Source: SLJN01 sp964505385 (GTDB lineage: Bacteria; Bacteroidota; Rhodothermia; Balneolales; Natronogracilivirgulaceae). From it: 64,000 nt of DNA. Positions within the stretch are counted from its first letter, which is position 1. Each line of letters opens with the position of its first letter. Both the position numbers and the translations under genes were made by a program. Location of the stretch: positions 22,463 to 86,462 of the forward strand of contig CAZDIA010000011.1 in the NCBI GenBank assembly GCA_964505385.1, written 5' to 3'. This document shows positions 29,128-38,801 of this stretch, piece after piece. Below the pieces are notes generated by a model, which saw only the letters and a program-made list of their open reading frames with translations, was not told where the DNA came from and made no database searches.

Positions 29128-29562
29128 TCAGGTTTTGCAGTCAGGGCAGAACCCGTGAAGTCGAATTTCCTGCTCTTTGATTACAAACCCTTCTTTGCTT
29201 TGTATAGTTACTAATTTTCCTTCACCCTCCACCGGAAAGCAGTAAATCCGCTCACATTTATGGCAGACAAAATGAGCGTGTTGCTCATCCGGTTCACCAT
29301 TTTCAACATGCTCAAGATGTACGGCATACCGCCAGTTACGATCTTCAGTTGCGACTTTATGAGCCAGCCCTTTTTCTTCAAAGGCGTTTAAAGTTCGGTA
29401 AAGGGTAACCTTATCAATATGAGAATCATCCAAACGCTCCTGGATGTCAGAGTGCGACAAGGCCTCATCTGACCTCGTCAGTACATCTAAAACTTTTAAT
29501 CTTGCATCGGTTACTTTTAAACCGAAATTGCGAAGTAACTCTTTTAAATGATGATCACTCAT
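29128..29562 (-). CDS. Fur-family transcriptional repressor, probably Zur
   Basis: From the ATG at 29562 the protein is 144 residues. It has the winged-helix part (residues about 1-80, VTDARLKVLDVLTRSDEALS and DKVTLYRTLNAFEEKGLA) and a C-terminal dimer and metal domain with EQHAHFVCHKC and CPDC, giving the two CxxC structural-zinc pairs. Fur, Zur and PerR types are hard to tell apart by sequence; zinc is favoured because its operator-like palindrome also precedes a ZnuD-like receptor operon. The longer frame (to 29595) would cover the operator, so the later ATG is preferred. Confidence 0.88.
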   Translation of the reverse strand: MSDHHLKELLRNFGLKVTDARLKVLDVLTRSDEALSHSDIQERLDDSHIDKVTLYRTLNAFEEKGLAHKVATEDRNWRYAVHLEHVENGEPDEQHAHFVCHKCERIYCFPVEGEGKLVTIQSKEGFVIKEQEIRLHGFCPDCKT

Positions 29563-29579
29563 AATAAAGGTATTTAATG

Positions 29580-29594
29580 TGCAACTAAGTTGCA
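29580..29594. promoter_or_regulatory. Zur/Fur-type operator in front of the repressor gene
   Basis: TGCAACTAAGTTGCA is a perfect 7-1-7 inverted repeat ending 17 bp before the repressor start. Fur-family operators typically have this 7-1-7 shape. Its sequence is close to the sites at 48202 and 48228. Autoregulation is inferred. Confidence 0.75.
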
Positions 29595-29800
29595 ATTCAA
29601 TTATTGTTCAAACTGCAATTTGAAAATAGCAGGTTATTTGGTCTCAATTCAACCGACAACCGAAAAGATTTTCGGGATTCCATTGTTGAGGACGTTAAAA
29701 TAATTTCATGGTTGCCCGATTTAAGGGAATACGTTAGCTTCGGTCAATTCTGAATGAATTATTATTTTTAAGAATATTATAAAAACTAAGTGGGAGAATT

Positions 29801-31168
29801 GTGGAAAAAATAGTCAAAATTGCATCCGGACAGGGTTTTTGGGGTGATTTACCTTCAGCGCCGGTATCGCAGGTAAAACAGGGTGATGTAGATTATCTGA
29901 TGATGGATTATTTGGCAGAGGTAACGATGTCTATCATGCAGAAACAGAAGCTGAAACGTCCGGAAGCTGGATATGCCCGTGATTTTGTTGAAGTGGTCCG
30001 GTCGATATTTCCGGAAATAAAACAGGGAAAAGTAAAAGTGGTATCCAATGCGGGGGGAGTGAATCCCCATGCCTGCAAAGATGCGATACTTAAGGCGGCA
30101 GAAGAAGAAGGCGTCAGCGGGTTTAAAATTGCTGTTGTCGACGGCGATGATATACTTGATCAGATCACGGAGCTCACCAGTCAGGGGCACGAGCTTAAAA
30201 ACATGGATACCGGAGAACCGATTACTGATGTAGCCGATCAGCTGCTCAGTGCCAATGTATATTTTGGGGCTGATCCGGTTGTGAAAGCGCTGGAAGCCGG
30301 GGCTGATGTGATTATTACCGGCCGGGTAACCGATACCGGCTTGTGCCTCGGCCCGATGATTTATGAGTTCGGCTGGTCAATGGAGGATTATGACAAAATG
30401 GCTGCCGGCACTGTAGCAGGCCACATCCTTGAGTGCGGCGCGCAAAGCAGCGGCGGTAACTATACCGACTGGAAAGAAATCGACAATTTTGCAGAAATCG
30501 GCTTTCCCATTGTCGAAGCTACTCCGGATGGCAACTTTATCGTAGCCAAGCACGAGAAAACCGGGGGAATTATTAACCTAAAATCTATTAAAGAACAATT
30601 GTTATACGAAATTGGCGATCCTGCCGATTATATCACCCCCGACTGTGTTGCTGATTTTACTTCAATTCAATTGGATCAAAAAGAGAAAAGCAGAGTTCAG
30701 GTTTACGGGATAAAGGGCAGCGCGCCTACCGACTTTTATAAAGTATCCGCCAGTTATAAATATGGCTATAAACTCTCAGCTACTCTGGTTTATTCCTGGC
30801 CCGATGCTCTTGAAAAAGCGAAAAGCGCATCCGAAATTCTCAAAAAGCGGGCAGACAATCTCGGGCTTAAACTGGACGATTACCGAACTGAATATATCGG
30901 CTTTAACGGATGCAGCGAAGAGCCGATGAGCGAGGATGTGATAAAAAGTGATTTTAATGAAATTCAACTTCGTGTTAGTGCAGCCTCATCAAGCCGGCAG
31001 GATTTAGACAGACTTGGCAGGGAAGTTGCACCGTTGATACTGACCGGACCAAGCTCGGTTACAGGGTTTGCCGGAGGACGGCCTAAAGCAAGTGAAGTGG
31101 TAGCTTATTGGCCGGCGCTTATAAAAAAAGAGGCGTGCACTCCCCAGGTTAATATCTATCAGGCGTAA
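29801..31168 (+). CDS. AtuA-like (DUF1446) acyclic terpene utilisation family protein
   Basis: A 455-residue protein that starts at a GTG and reads MEKIVKIASGQGFWGDLPSAP. It has VSNAGGVNPHACKDAI, VYFGADPVVKALEAGADVIITGRVTDTGLCL and AGHILECGAQSSGG, which are diagnostic of the AtuA/DUF1446 domain. AtuA is part of the citronellol/geraniol degradation set in Pseudomonas but has no known reaction. No AtuC/AtuF-like carboxylase gene is present here, so a terpene role is not supported. It stands alone with a 73-bp gap to the next gene. Confidence 0.87.
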   Translation: MEKIVKIASGQGFWGDLPSAPVSQVKQGDVDYLMMDYLAEVTMSIMQKQKLKRPEAGYARDFVEVVRSIFPEIKQGKVKVVSNAGGVNPHACKDAILKAAEEEGVSGFKIAVVDGDDILDQITELTSQGHELKNMDTGEPITDVADQLLSANVYFGADPVVKALEAGADVIITGRVTDTGLCLGPMIYEFGWSMEDYDKMAAGTVAGHILECGAQSSGGNYTDWKEIDNFAEIGFPIVEATPDGNFIVAKHEKTGGIINLKSIKEQLLYEIGDPADYITPDCVADFTSIQLDQKEKSRVQVYGIKGSAPTDFYKVSASYKYGYKLSATLVYSWPDALEKAKSASEILKKRADNLGLKLDDYRTEYIGFNGCSEEPMSEDVIKSDFNEIQLRVSAASSSRQDLDRLGREVAPLILTGPSSVTGFAGGRPKASEVVAYWPALIKKEACTPQVNIYQA

Positions 31169-31241
31169 CCTTGTTTGCTTAAGGTTCTGTTTCAAAAAGA
31201 AATTATTATTAATATCAATTATTTAACGATAACGTAAACAT

Positions 31242-32282
31242 ATGCTAATTGGAATTATTGGAGCCGGCATGGCAGGTTTGACTGCCGGAAGGTCACTTGC
31301 TCAGGCCGGTCATGAAGTGATCGTATTCGAAAAAAGTAAAGGGTTTGGCGGTAGAATGGCGACCCGGTATTTTGGAGAGGAGGATCAAATCAAAATGGAT
31401 CACGGAATCTCGGCGATTTCAGTTAAAGATCCGGATTTTAAATCTTTCGTGGATGAGCTTACGGAAAAAGGTATACTAAAGGTATGGGGAGATACAATTT
31501 CCTATTATAATGGTGATGAATTTTATGCAGAACATCCGATCAGAGAGCTTCAACCTTATTACATTGCGCCGAAGGGGATGAACTCAATCGGCAAATACAT
31601 GAGCCGCTGGGTTGATTTCTATCAGGGAGAAAATGTTGGCGGGGTTACCTATATTGGGGATAATCCGCAGAAGAAGCGTTCCTGGATGGTTAATCTATCT
31701 ACGATAAATGTGTTTGAGGTAGATGCGATAATTGTTGCTACTCCGGCTATTCAAGCGCAGGGAATCATTCAAACCGCGCAGGATGAAACGGATATCAGAA
31801 GGATTATAAGGGAAATAGATGATGTTCAATATGAGCACTGCTGGTCGTTAATGGCTGGTTTTGAGCCTGATAAAAAACCCGAATGGCGGGGTGTGAGTTC
31901 TACAAATTCCGATCTCCATTGGATTTCCAATGAAAGTTCGAAACGTGAGAACGGTGGAGAGAATACACTTGTTCTTCAATCTACTGCTGAATTTGCGCAG
32001 AAAACTCAGAAAGAAAGCACAGAAAAAATTCTATCAAGCATGCTAAAGGCAGCTGAGCCGGTTACGGGAAGATGGGTAAGGTCCCCCAAATGGCATGAGT
32101 TACATTTTTGGAAATTTTGCCGCCCTGTTGAACCGGTAAAGAAGCCATTTCTGGAATTCCAAAACGAAGAAGCCCCGCTGGCTATAGTCGGGGACTATTT
32201 CGATGGGGAAAATCTTGAAGCTGCATATCAATCCGGCAAAAAGTTGGCGGATCACTGGAAATCCAAATACAAAAACAGGTAA
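31242..32282 (+). CDS. Renalase-like FAD-dependent oxidoreductase
   Basis: The 346-residue flavoprotein has the N-terminal FAD motif GIIGAGMAGLTAGRSLAQAG, then VIVFEKSKGFGGRMATR, and a C-terminal FAD contact ALAIVGDYFDGENLEAAYQSG. This is the renalase/NAD(P)-binding amine oxidase-like group, whose bacterial members oxidise isomeric forms of NAD(P)H. It ends 18 bp before a TTG-started ABC transporter gene, so these may be in one transcript. Substrate is inferred only from the family. Confidence 0.85.
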   Translation: MLIGIIGAGMAGLTAGRSLAQAGHEVIVFEKSKGFGGRMATRYFGEEDQIKMDHGISAISVKDPDFKSFVDELTEKGILKVWGDTISYYNGDEFYAEHPIRELQPYYIAPKGMNSIGKYMSRWVDFYQGENVGGVTYIGDNPQKKRSWMVNLSTINVFEVDAIIVATPAIQAQGIIQTAQDETDIRRIIREIDDVQYEHCWSLMAGFEPDKKPEWRGVSSTNSDLHWISNESSKRENGGENTLVLQSTAEFAQKTQKESTEKILSSMLKAAEPVTGRWVRSPKWHELHFWKFCRPVEPVKKPFLEFQNEEAPLAIVGDYFDGENLEAAYQSGKKLADHWKSKYKNR

Positions 32283-32300
32283 AAAAGCCGAAAGGCTGCT

Positions 32301-34100
32301 TTGAAAGACCTTTTTAAATTCAACCATTACTTTCGTAAGTACAAGTGGACGCTCTTGACGGGCGTGGTGTTTCTAACCATTGCCAATTTGTTTCTGGTTT
32401 GGATACCAATTTTTGTTCGTGAAACGATCGACAATATTGAACAAATCACTTCAGATGTAGATCGTGAGCTGCAAGGCGTTTTTGAAATAATTTTTACTTC
32501 TGAAATTGGTGTGACACTCGCCACCTATGCCGGTTATATTACAGCAGCCGCATTACTCTATGGTATTCTGCTGTTTTTGACGCGGCAAACTCTGATCGTC
32601 ACCTCAAGAAAAATTGAATACGATATACGAAATAAAGTATTCAACCATCTTCAGAAGCTGCCACAGGAGTATTTCAGCAAAAACCGAAGCGGAGATATTT
32701 ATACCAGGACAACCGAGGATATAGTTCGCCTTCGGGAATATTTCGGTCCGGCATTTATGTATATGGTTAATACGTTTTCCAGGGCCGGTATCATCATCGC
32801 AATTATGCTGATGGTAAATCCTCAGTTAACTATGTGGGCGCTGCTTCCACTGCCATTTTTAACAGCATTTGCCTACTGGGTTAGCGGATTTATCCATAAG
32901 CGGTCACATCAAATTCAAAAACAATATGCCCGGCTGGCCGGACTGGTTCAGGAAGCGTATTCCGGTAACAGGATGATTAAAGCATTCAACCGTGAAGAAT
33001 ATGAGGAAGGCCGGTTTGATCGTGAAAATGTTACCTACCGGAAAGAAAAGCTTAAACTTGATTTGATTGAATCTCTGTTTCATCCCAGTTTAAATTTTCT
33101 TATTGGTTTTTCAATAATTCTTGTAATTTGGCAGGGTGGACTGATGGAAATTGCGGGGCTGATTACGGTAGGAAATATTACCGAATTTGTCATTTATGTC
33201 ACGTATCTGACCTGGCCGGTGGCATCTTTGGGATACACCCTTAACCTGTTGCAACGCTCAGCTGCTTCAGCTTCACGTGTGCTCGCTTTGCTTAATGAAC
33301 CTGAATTTAAAGACGTGGATCCTGAACATAGCATTACGGCACCTGAAAAGGTGGAAGAAATCACTTTTGAGCATGTAAGTTTTACCTATCCGGGAGCTGA
33401 CAAAGAATCTCTCGAGGATGTTTCGCTGAAGATTAACAAAGGCGAAACCGTTGGGATTGTGGGGCGTACCGGCAGCGGAAAATCAACGCTTGTGCAGTTG
33501 ATTCCGCGATTATATGATCCTGAAAAAGGTGTGATCAAAATTAATGGCATTGATATCCGGAAGATTCCGGTGGAACAATTAAGAGATAAAATTGGTTACG
33601 TACCACAGGATATTTTCCTGTTTTCAGATACCATCGGCCAAAACATAGCGTTTGGACATTTGAAGGCCAATAATGGCGAGATTGAGCGCGCAGCCCAACA
33701 GGCTGCAGTGCTCGAAAATATTCAGGACTTTGACAAGAAATTTGAAACGATTCTGGGGGAACGAGGGATTACTCTTTCCGGCGGGCAAAAACAGCGAACT
33801 TCCATCGCCCGGGCGTTAATACGAAACCCGGAGATTCTGATTCTTGATGATTCGCTAAGTGCCGTAGATACCGAAACCGAAAATGATATCGTTCATCATT
33901 TACAACATGGACTGTCCGATAGCATAAAACTTATTATCAGTCATCGAATTTCTACTATCCGGAATGCCGACAAAATTTATGTACTGCAAGATGGAAAAAT
34001 CGTAGAAAAAGGTACACATGATGAACTCCTGAAAAAAGATGGTGCCTATGCTGCCATGCACCGTAAACAAGTAATTGAACAGGAACTGCAACAACTATAA
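32301..34100 (+). CDS. ABC exporter half-transporter with a degenerate Walker B (heterodimer partner 1)
   Basis: A 599-residue type IV ABC exporter: six transmembrane helices (about 1-320) then one nucleotide-binding domain. Walker A is GRTGSGKST, the signature is LSGGQKQ, and Walker B reads ILILDDSLSAVD with Asp where the catalytic Glu normally is. That change marks the non-catalytic partner in heterodimeric exporters such as BmrC and TM287. Its mate is the gene at 35396. The likely start is a TTG at 32301, since the ORF opens there with LFKFNHYFRKYKWT and 18 bp separates it from the upstream stop. Confidence 0.9.
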   Translation: MKDLFKFNHYFRKYKWTLLTGVVFLTIANLFLVWIPIFVRETIDNIEQITSDVDRELQGVFEIIFTSEIGVTLATYAGYITAAALLYGILLFLTRQTLIVTSRKIEYDIRNKVFNHLQKLPQEYFSKNRSGDIYTRTTEDIVRLREYFGPAFMYMVNTFSRAGIIIAIMLMVNPQLTMWALLPLPFLTAFAYWVSGFIHKRSHQIQKQYARLAGLVQEAYSGNRMIKAFNREEYEEGRFDRENVTYRKEKLKLDLIESLFHPSLNFLIGFSIILVIWQGGLMEIAGLITVGNITEFVIYVTYLTWPVASLGYTLNLLQRSAASASRVLALLNEPEFKDVDPEHSITAPEKVEEITFEHVSFTYPGADKESLEDVSLKINKGETVGIVGRTGSGKSTLVQLIPRLYDPEKGVIKINGIDIRKIPVEQLRDKIGYVPQDIFLFSDTIGQNIAFGHLKANNGEIERAAQQAAVLENIQDFDKKFETILGERGITLSGGQKQRTSIARALIRNPEILILDDSLSAVDTETENDIVHHLQHGLSDSIKLIISHRISTIRNADKIYVLQDGKIVEKGTHDELLKKDGAYAAMHRKQVIEQELQQL

Positions 34101-34118
34101 ACAACCAAAAATCAGGAT

Positions 34119-34141
34119 TTATCTGCCTGAAAAGCAGATAA
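34119..34141 (+). promoter_or_regulatory. Perfect 8-bp hairpin before the RNase Z-like gene
   Basis: TTATCTGC and GCAGATAA form a perfect stem with a 7-nt loop, 19 bp past the first exporter gene. A strong AAGGAGAG ribosome-binding site follows at 34158-34165 before the ATG at 34168. There is no T-run, so it may be an mRNA processing or stability element rather than a terminator. Confidence 0.5.
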
Positions 34142-34167
34142 GGCCAAAAATAAAATAAAGGAGAGTT

Positions 34168-35415
34168 ATGGTTATAATGCCTCTGGGTGTTGCTTCGGCA
34201 ACTCCAACATCAACACGACATCTTCCTTCGGTAGCCGTTTGGCGCGAAGGCAGAACTTTTTTGTTTGATTGTGGCGAAAATACACAAATGCGAATGCTTC
34301 AGGCCGGAATGAAGAGGTCTAAAATTGACTACATCTTCATCTCGCATTTGGATGGTGATCACTTTCACGGGCTGATGGGTCTGCTCAACACGTTTCAACT
34401 GCAAAGGCGTGAGAAAAAACTTACGATTATAGGCCCGGAACGTCTGGATGAATTTGTGAAAACATTACTCGATATCACTGGTATAGAACCTACTTTTGAG
34501 ATCGAATACAAACTTATCAAAGATGATCTTGAACACGATATTATCCTTGATGAACCTGAGTTTTTTGTGGAAGCGCGTCCGCTTAAACATACGCGATTCT
34601 GCATTGGATACAGGCTTCAGGAAAAAGACAAGCCCGGGAAAGTAGATGCTGAGAAAGCAGAAGAGATGGGAATCACCGAAGATTCTCAGTATAAAGAACT
34701 GAAAGCGGGCAATGATGTAACGCTGGATGATGGAAGCGTGGTAAAATCCGCAGACATAGTTGGAGAACCGCGTGAAGGGCATAGCTTCACATACATCACC
34801 GATACCGTTTTCTGTGAAAATGCAATCCGGCTTGCCGAAAAAGCAACGGTGCTGTATCACGAGGCGACTTTCGGGCAAAACCTGAAAGATAAAGCCAAGG
34901 AAACCGGGCACAGCACTGCGCAGGATGCGGCAGTAGTAGCTAAAACCGCGGATGTTAAACGGCTGGTGATCACACATTTTTCAGCGCGATATACCAATCA
35001 GTTTGTACTGCTTAAAGAAGCGCGCAATATTTTTGAAGACACCTGGCTGGCTACCGAGTTGAGACCAATCATGACTGATCCGGATCAAGAGAAAGGCATC
35101 TTCCGTCCGAGAGTTGAATTGATTGATCTCAAGCAAAAACCAAAAACCAGAAAAAAACCGGTTAGCAAGAGCGGGAGAAAGTTCAAAAAAAGAATTCCCT
35201 CAAAAGGTCGCGGAAAGAAATATCAAAAAGCGCGGGGCGGTTCATCCCGAGGCCCTCGTCCATCTGAACGGGACAGGAAAGACAAAGACCGGGATTACAA
35301 ACGCAGAGAGGCTCCCGATAAGGCAAAACGCGATGACAGGGGTAAATCAGGTAAGTCAAAGCGACCGATTCCCATAACGCCGCGTACTCCGTTTGATGAC
35401 ATCGACCGACTCTAA
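34168..35415 (+). CDS. RNase Z-like metallo-beta-lactamase protein with a basic tail
   Basis: The 415-residue protein begins as an RNase Z (LGVASATPTSTRHLPSVAV, FDCGENTQMRMLQAGMKR) and later has TDTVFCENAIRLAEKATVLYHEATF and GHSTAQDAAVVA. Its metal motif is HLDGDH followed by FHG, where standard RNase Z has HxHxDH, so one expected His ligand is Asp. Residues about 315-415 are a Lys/Arg-rich tail (KKPVSKSGRKFKKR) absent from usual 300-residue RNase Z. RNase Z matures tRNA 3' ends. It sits between the two halves of an ABC exporter and overlaps the second by 20 bp. Confidence 0.82.
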   Translation: MVIMPLGVASATPTSTRHLPSVAVWREGRTFLFDCGENTQMRMLQAGMKRSKIDYIFISHLDGDHFHGLMGLLNTFQLQRREKKLTIIGPERLDEFVKTLLDITGIEPTFEIEYKLIKDDLEHDIILDEPEFFVEARPLKHTRFCIGYRLQEKDKPGKVDAEKAEEMGITEDSQYKELKAGNDVTLDDGSVVKSADIVGEPREGHSFTYITDTVFCENAIRLAEKATVLYHEATFGQNLKDKAKETGHSTAQDAAVVAKTADVKRLVITHFSARYTNQFVLLKEARNIFEDTWLATELRPIMTDPDQEKGIFRPRVELIDLKQKPKTRKKPVSKSGRKFKKRIPSKGRGKKYQKARGGSSRGPRPSERDRKDKDRDYKRREAPDKAKRDDRGKSGKSKRPIPITPRTPFDDIDRL

Positions 35416-37228
35416 ACCAAAATCAAAAGATGATCAAAAGGCCGGTGCCGATACTAAGGCGCAGGCCGTTGATTCGGGGCTTATCAAGAGGTTATGGCGC
35501 TTTGTGCGGCCATTCCGATGGTTGCTGCTTCTTGCACTCGTCCTTACCCTCCTGGTAACCTTCCTGGGACCATTACGTCCGTACATCACACAGGTGGCCG
35601 TCGACGATTATATCACTCCCGGAGATATGGAGGGGCTGATTTGGATAATCGGCGTTTATATAACAGTGCTCATCTTCGAGACTCTGTTCATGATCGCGAT
35701 GACGTACACTACCCGGTGGGTCGGTCAGAATACTCTGTATGATTTACGCACAGCTGTATTTAATAAAATCAACAACCTCCACACCAGCTATTTTGATAAA
35801 AATCCGATCGGCCGGTTAATTACCCGTACGACCAGCGACATCGAAGCACTTAGCGAGCTGTTATCTTCCGGGGTGGTAAATATCATCGGAGATTTATTTC
35901 GGATTGTATTCATCATGGGATTCATGCTCAGCATGAGTGTTGAGCTGTCATTGGTTACCTTCCTTACGATTCCCGTGTTGGTTTACGCTACATTGTGGTT
36001 CAAAGCCAAAGTGAGAGTCGCCTTTTTGGATGTGCGGGATCAAATTGCCAGACTGCATTCTTTTATTCAAGAGCACATAAACGGGATGAGCGTAGTTCAG
36101 CTCTTTAACCGGCAGGAAAAAGAAGCTGAGCGGTTTGATCAAGTTAATGAGAGTCACAAAAAGGCATATGTAAAAACCATATTCTACTTTTCAGTTTTCT
36201 GGCCTCTTGTTGAGGTTCTTGCCAGTGTGGCTATGGCTCTGGTGGTATGGTATGGTGGTGCTCAACTGCTTGCGGGAGATGTAACCTTCGGAATATTACT
36301 TGCTTTTGTTCAATATGTGCGGCAGTTTTTTATGCCGATCAGGGATTTGTCTGAGAAATTTAACACGTTGCAAAGCGCGCTTGCAGCATCAGAGAGAATC
36401 TTTTCCGTGATGGATGAACCTAATCAGATTCAGGATCCGCCCGAACCGGTAAAACCAGCGCACCGCAATGGTGAGATTGAGTTTGAGAATGTATGGTTCC
36501 GGTATAATGAAAATGAAGACTATGTCATCAAAGATTTAAATATGAAAATCGCCCCCGGCGAGGTGGCTGCGATTGTAGGCGCAACCGGAGCCGGTAAAAC
36601 TACGATCATAAATCTGGTTACCCGGTTTTATGATATTCAGCACGGGTCCATCAAGGTTGATGGTGTGGATATCAGGGATATGGAGCTGAAAGAACTGCGA
36701 GAGCGTTTTGCGCTGGTAATGCAGGATCATGCGCTGTTTTCAGGTACGGTTATGGAGAACATAACACTTGGAAATCCGAAGATTTCACATGATTCCGTCA
36801 AAGAGGCGGCGAGGATGATACAGGCGGATCAATTCATCCAAAAACTTCCTGGTGGGTATGATTATGAACTTCGCGAACGCGGAGCATCACTTTCCATGGG
36901 GCAGCGACAACTAATCTGTTTTGTTCGTGCCATGGTTTATGATCCGGATATTTTAATATTGGACGAAGCAACTTCAAATGTCGATACTGAGACCGAGCAG
37001 CTGATTACTCAGTCACTTAATCACTTAATGCAACAACGAACATGTATCGTGATAGCCCATCGCCTGTCAACAATACGCCATGCTGATAGCATTATCGTGA
37101 TGCATAAAGGCAGAATTCGCGAGCGGGGTACCCACAATGATCTCCTTCTGGTAGATGATGGGATCTACAAAAAACTGTATGAAATGCAGTACAGAGAGCA
37201 GGCACTTACTACCGAGGCGGGGAAGTAG
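35396..37228 (+). CDS. ABC exporter half-transporter with canonical Walker B (heterodimer partner 2)
   Basis: This 610-residue exporter has six transmembrane helices then a nucleotide-binding domain. Walker A is GATGAGKTT, the signature is LSMGQRQL (the second Gly replaced by Met) and Walker B is ILILDEATSNVD with the catalytic Glu. A noncanonical signature here and a missing Glu in the partner at 32301 together make one degenerate and one working ATP site, as in BmrD/TM288. A TTG at 35393 lies one codon before the ATG used; the start overlaps the RNase Z-like gene. Confidence 0.92.
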   Translation: MTSTDSKPKSKDDQKAGADTKAQAVDSGLIKRLWRFVRPFRWLLLLALVLTLLVTFLGPLRPYITQVAVDDYITPGDMEGLIWIIGVYITVLIFETLFMIAMTYTTRWVGQNTLYDLRTAVFNKINNLHTSYFDKNPIGRLITRTTSDIEALSELLSSGVVNIIGDLFRIVFIMGFMLSMSVELSLVTFLTIPVLVYATLWFKAKVRVAFLDVRDQIARLHSFIQEHINGMSVVQLFNRQEKEAERFDQVNESHKKAYVKTIFYFSVFWPLVEVLASVAMALVVWYGGAQLLAGDVTFGILLAFVQYVRQFFMPIRDLSEKFNTLQSALAASERIFSVMDEPNQIQDPPEPVKPAHRNGEIEFENVWFRYNENEDYVIKDLNMKIAPGEVAAIVGATGAGKTTIINLVTRFYDIQHGSIKVDGVDIRDMELKELRERFALVMQDHALFSGTVMENITLGNPKISHDSVKEAARMIQADQFIQKLPGGYDYELRERGASLSMGQRQLICFVRAMVYDPDILILDEATSNVDTETEQLITQSLNHLMQQRTCIVIAHRLSTIRHADSIIVMHKGRIRERGTHNDLLLVDDGIYKKLYEMQYREQALTTEAGK

Positions 37229-37234
37229 AAAAGC

Positions 37235-37594
37235 TTATTCCTCTCCGCGGTAAACACAACCTGATGTGCAGGTTTCAGCTACTTCCACGCAAGATAATTC
37301 AGGTAGATCAGGTTTTAACCGGTTCCAGATCCATTTGGCAAGATTCTCGCTTGTAGGGTTTTCAAGCCCTTCGACTTCGTTGAGATACCTGTGATCAAGC
37401 TTCTGGTAAAGCGGGGAAAATGCTTCCTTTAAATCGGCAAAATCCATTATCCATCCGATTTTCTCATCAATGGGACCCTGAACAAATAGCTTAACCCGGT
37501 AGCTGTGACCGTGAAGACGATAACATTTATGATCTTTCGGAACATTGGGAAGATGATGAGCGGCTTCAAATTTGAATTCTTTGTAAATCTCCAT
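37235..37594 (-). CDS. queD: 6-carboxytetrahydropterin synthase QueD
   Basis: A 119-residue PTPS/QueD-fold protein. Zinc ligands are His13/14 (EAAHHLP), His28 and His30 (LHGHSY), and the catalytic Cys24 is in HKCYRLHG. Later [13 protein letters not shown] supplies the Glu of the active site. QueD makes 6-carboxytetrahydropterin from dihydroneopterin triphosphate, early in queuosine synthesis. No queC or queE is in the window. It is convergent with the second ABC exporter gene, 6 bp between stops. Confidence 0.93.
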   Translation of the reverse strand: MEIYKEFKFEAAHHLPNVPKDHKCYRLHGHSYRVKLFVQGPIDEKIGWIMDFADLKEAFSPLYQKLDHRYLNEVEGLENPTSENLAKWIWNRLKPDLPELSCVEVAETCTSGCVYRGEE

Positions 37595-37772
37595 AACGTT
37601 TACGGCAAAATAAATTACTAATGTTTTGATGACAAGGTAATCAGGGATGTCACTAAGGACAAGATGTTTTAGCTTCGAAAAATATGTTATGATACAACGG
37701 TTAATTGTTATCAGAACTAATGTGCAATTTTTAGTATTATCCCGAATCAGATTTTGACTAATCCCGAATTAA

Positions 37773-38798
37773 ATGAAAGCTGTTACGATCACCAGAGCTG
37801 GTGCTCCGGAAGTTCTTAAAATAAAGGAGTATCCCGAACCAAAAACCGGGCCTGATGAAGTGAAAATCCAGGTTAATGCGGCTGGTATTAACTACGCGGA
37901 TATCCTTGCACGCAAAGGCTTGTATCCGGATGCCCCCAAACTCCCGACAGTTGTTGGATATGAAGTTGCCGGTAAAATTAGTGAAACCGGCAGTAATGTG
38001 GACCAGTTTCAAGCAGGAGACCGGGTGGTTGCCGTAACCCGTTTTGGTGGATATTCAGATACGGTTGTAGTAAATACCAGCCAGGTTTTTCATATTCCGG
38101 ATAAGCTGGCGGATGCACAGGCAGCAGCAATCCCGGTAAATTATTTTACAGCCATGCTGGTTGTGGAGATGAGTGCACTGCAGAAAGATGAAACTGTTCT
38201 GATTCACAATGCCGGTGGCGGAGTGGGACTTGCTTTGATTGATATTGCAGGCAAATTGGGTGCCCGAATTTTGGGTACTGCATCAGAGGCAAAGCACGAG
38301 CGCCTTAAAGAAAGAGGAGTTGATGAAACCATAGACTATCGTTCCCAAGACTGGAAAAAAGAGCTGATGAAACTTACAGCCGGTAAAGGTGCTGATGTGA
38401 TTTTTGATCCGCTTGGAGGTGCTAACTGGAAGAAAAGTTTTTCAGCATTGCGCCCAACCGGGCGCCTTGGTTTCTTCGGTGTTTCTGATGTAACGATATC
38501 AAATTTATTCGGCCAACTTAAGTATCTTTCATTATTGCGCTCGATGCCGTTTTTCACTCCGGTTCAACTGATGAATCAGAATAAAGGCGTATTTGGTGTA
38601 AATCTGGCTCATCTTTGGAACGAATCAGATAAAATGCGAAGCTTTATTGAACGGCTGATTCAGGGAGTGGAAAGCGGCTGGGTACGTCCTCATTTGGATG
38701 CGGCGTTTACATTTTCCGAAGCTGCGGAAGCTCATAAATACATAGAGGACCGAAAGAATTTCGGCAAGGTGATTTTGGTACCGGGGAATACCCGGTAA
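37773..38798 (+). CDS. Quinone oxidoreductase / zinc-independent MDR family protein (VAT1-like)
   Basis: The 341-residue medium-chain dehydrogenase has the GroES-like part GINYADILARKGLYPDAP and VVGYEVAGKIS, and a Rossmann part with IHNAGGGVGLALIDIA. Catalytic zinc-binding cysteines are absent, so it groups with the NADPH:quinone reductase/VAT1-type members. A probable cytoplasmic NADPH-dependent reductase; the substrate is unclear. It stands alone and is convergent with the DUF5777 gene. Confidence 0.85.
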   Translation: MKAVTITRAGAPEVLKIKEYPEPKTGPDEVKIQVNAAGINYADILARKGLYPDAPKLPTVVGYEVAGKISETGSNVDQFQAGDRVVAVTRFGGYSDTVVVNTSQVFHIPDKLADAQAAAIPVNYFTAMLVVEMSALQKDETVLIHNAGGGVGLALIDIAGKLGARILGTASEAKHERLKERGVDETIDYRSQDWKKELMKLTAGKGADVIFDPLGGANWKKSFSALRPTGRLGFFGVSDVTISNLFGQLKYLSLLRSMPFFTPVQLMNQNKGVFGVNLAHLWNESDKMRSFIERLIQGVESGWVRPHLDAAFTFSEAAEAHKYIEDRKNFGKVILVPGNTR

Positions 38799-38801
38799 AG
38801 C

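Noticed and set aside
29563..29595. Longer start of the Fur/Zur-type gene
   Set aside because: The 11 extra codons would cover the palindromic operator and show no family similarity.
34333..34380. Frameshift explanation for HLDGDH in the RNase Z-like gene
   Set aside because: The bases read unambiguously and flanking RNase Z residues stay in frame on both sides.
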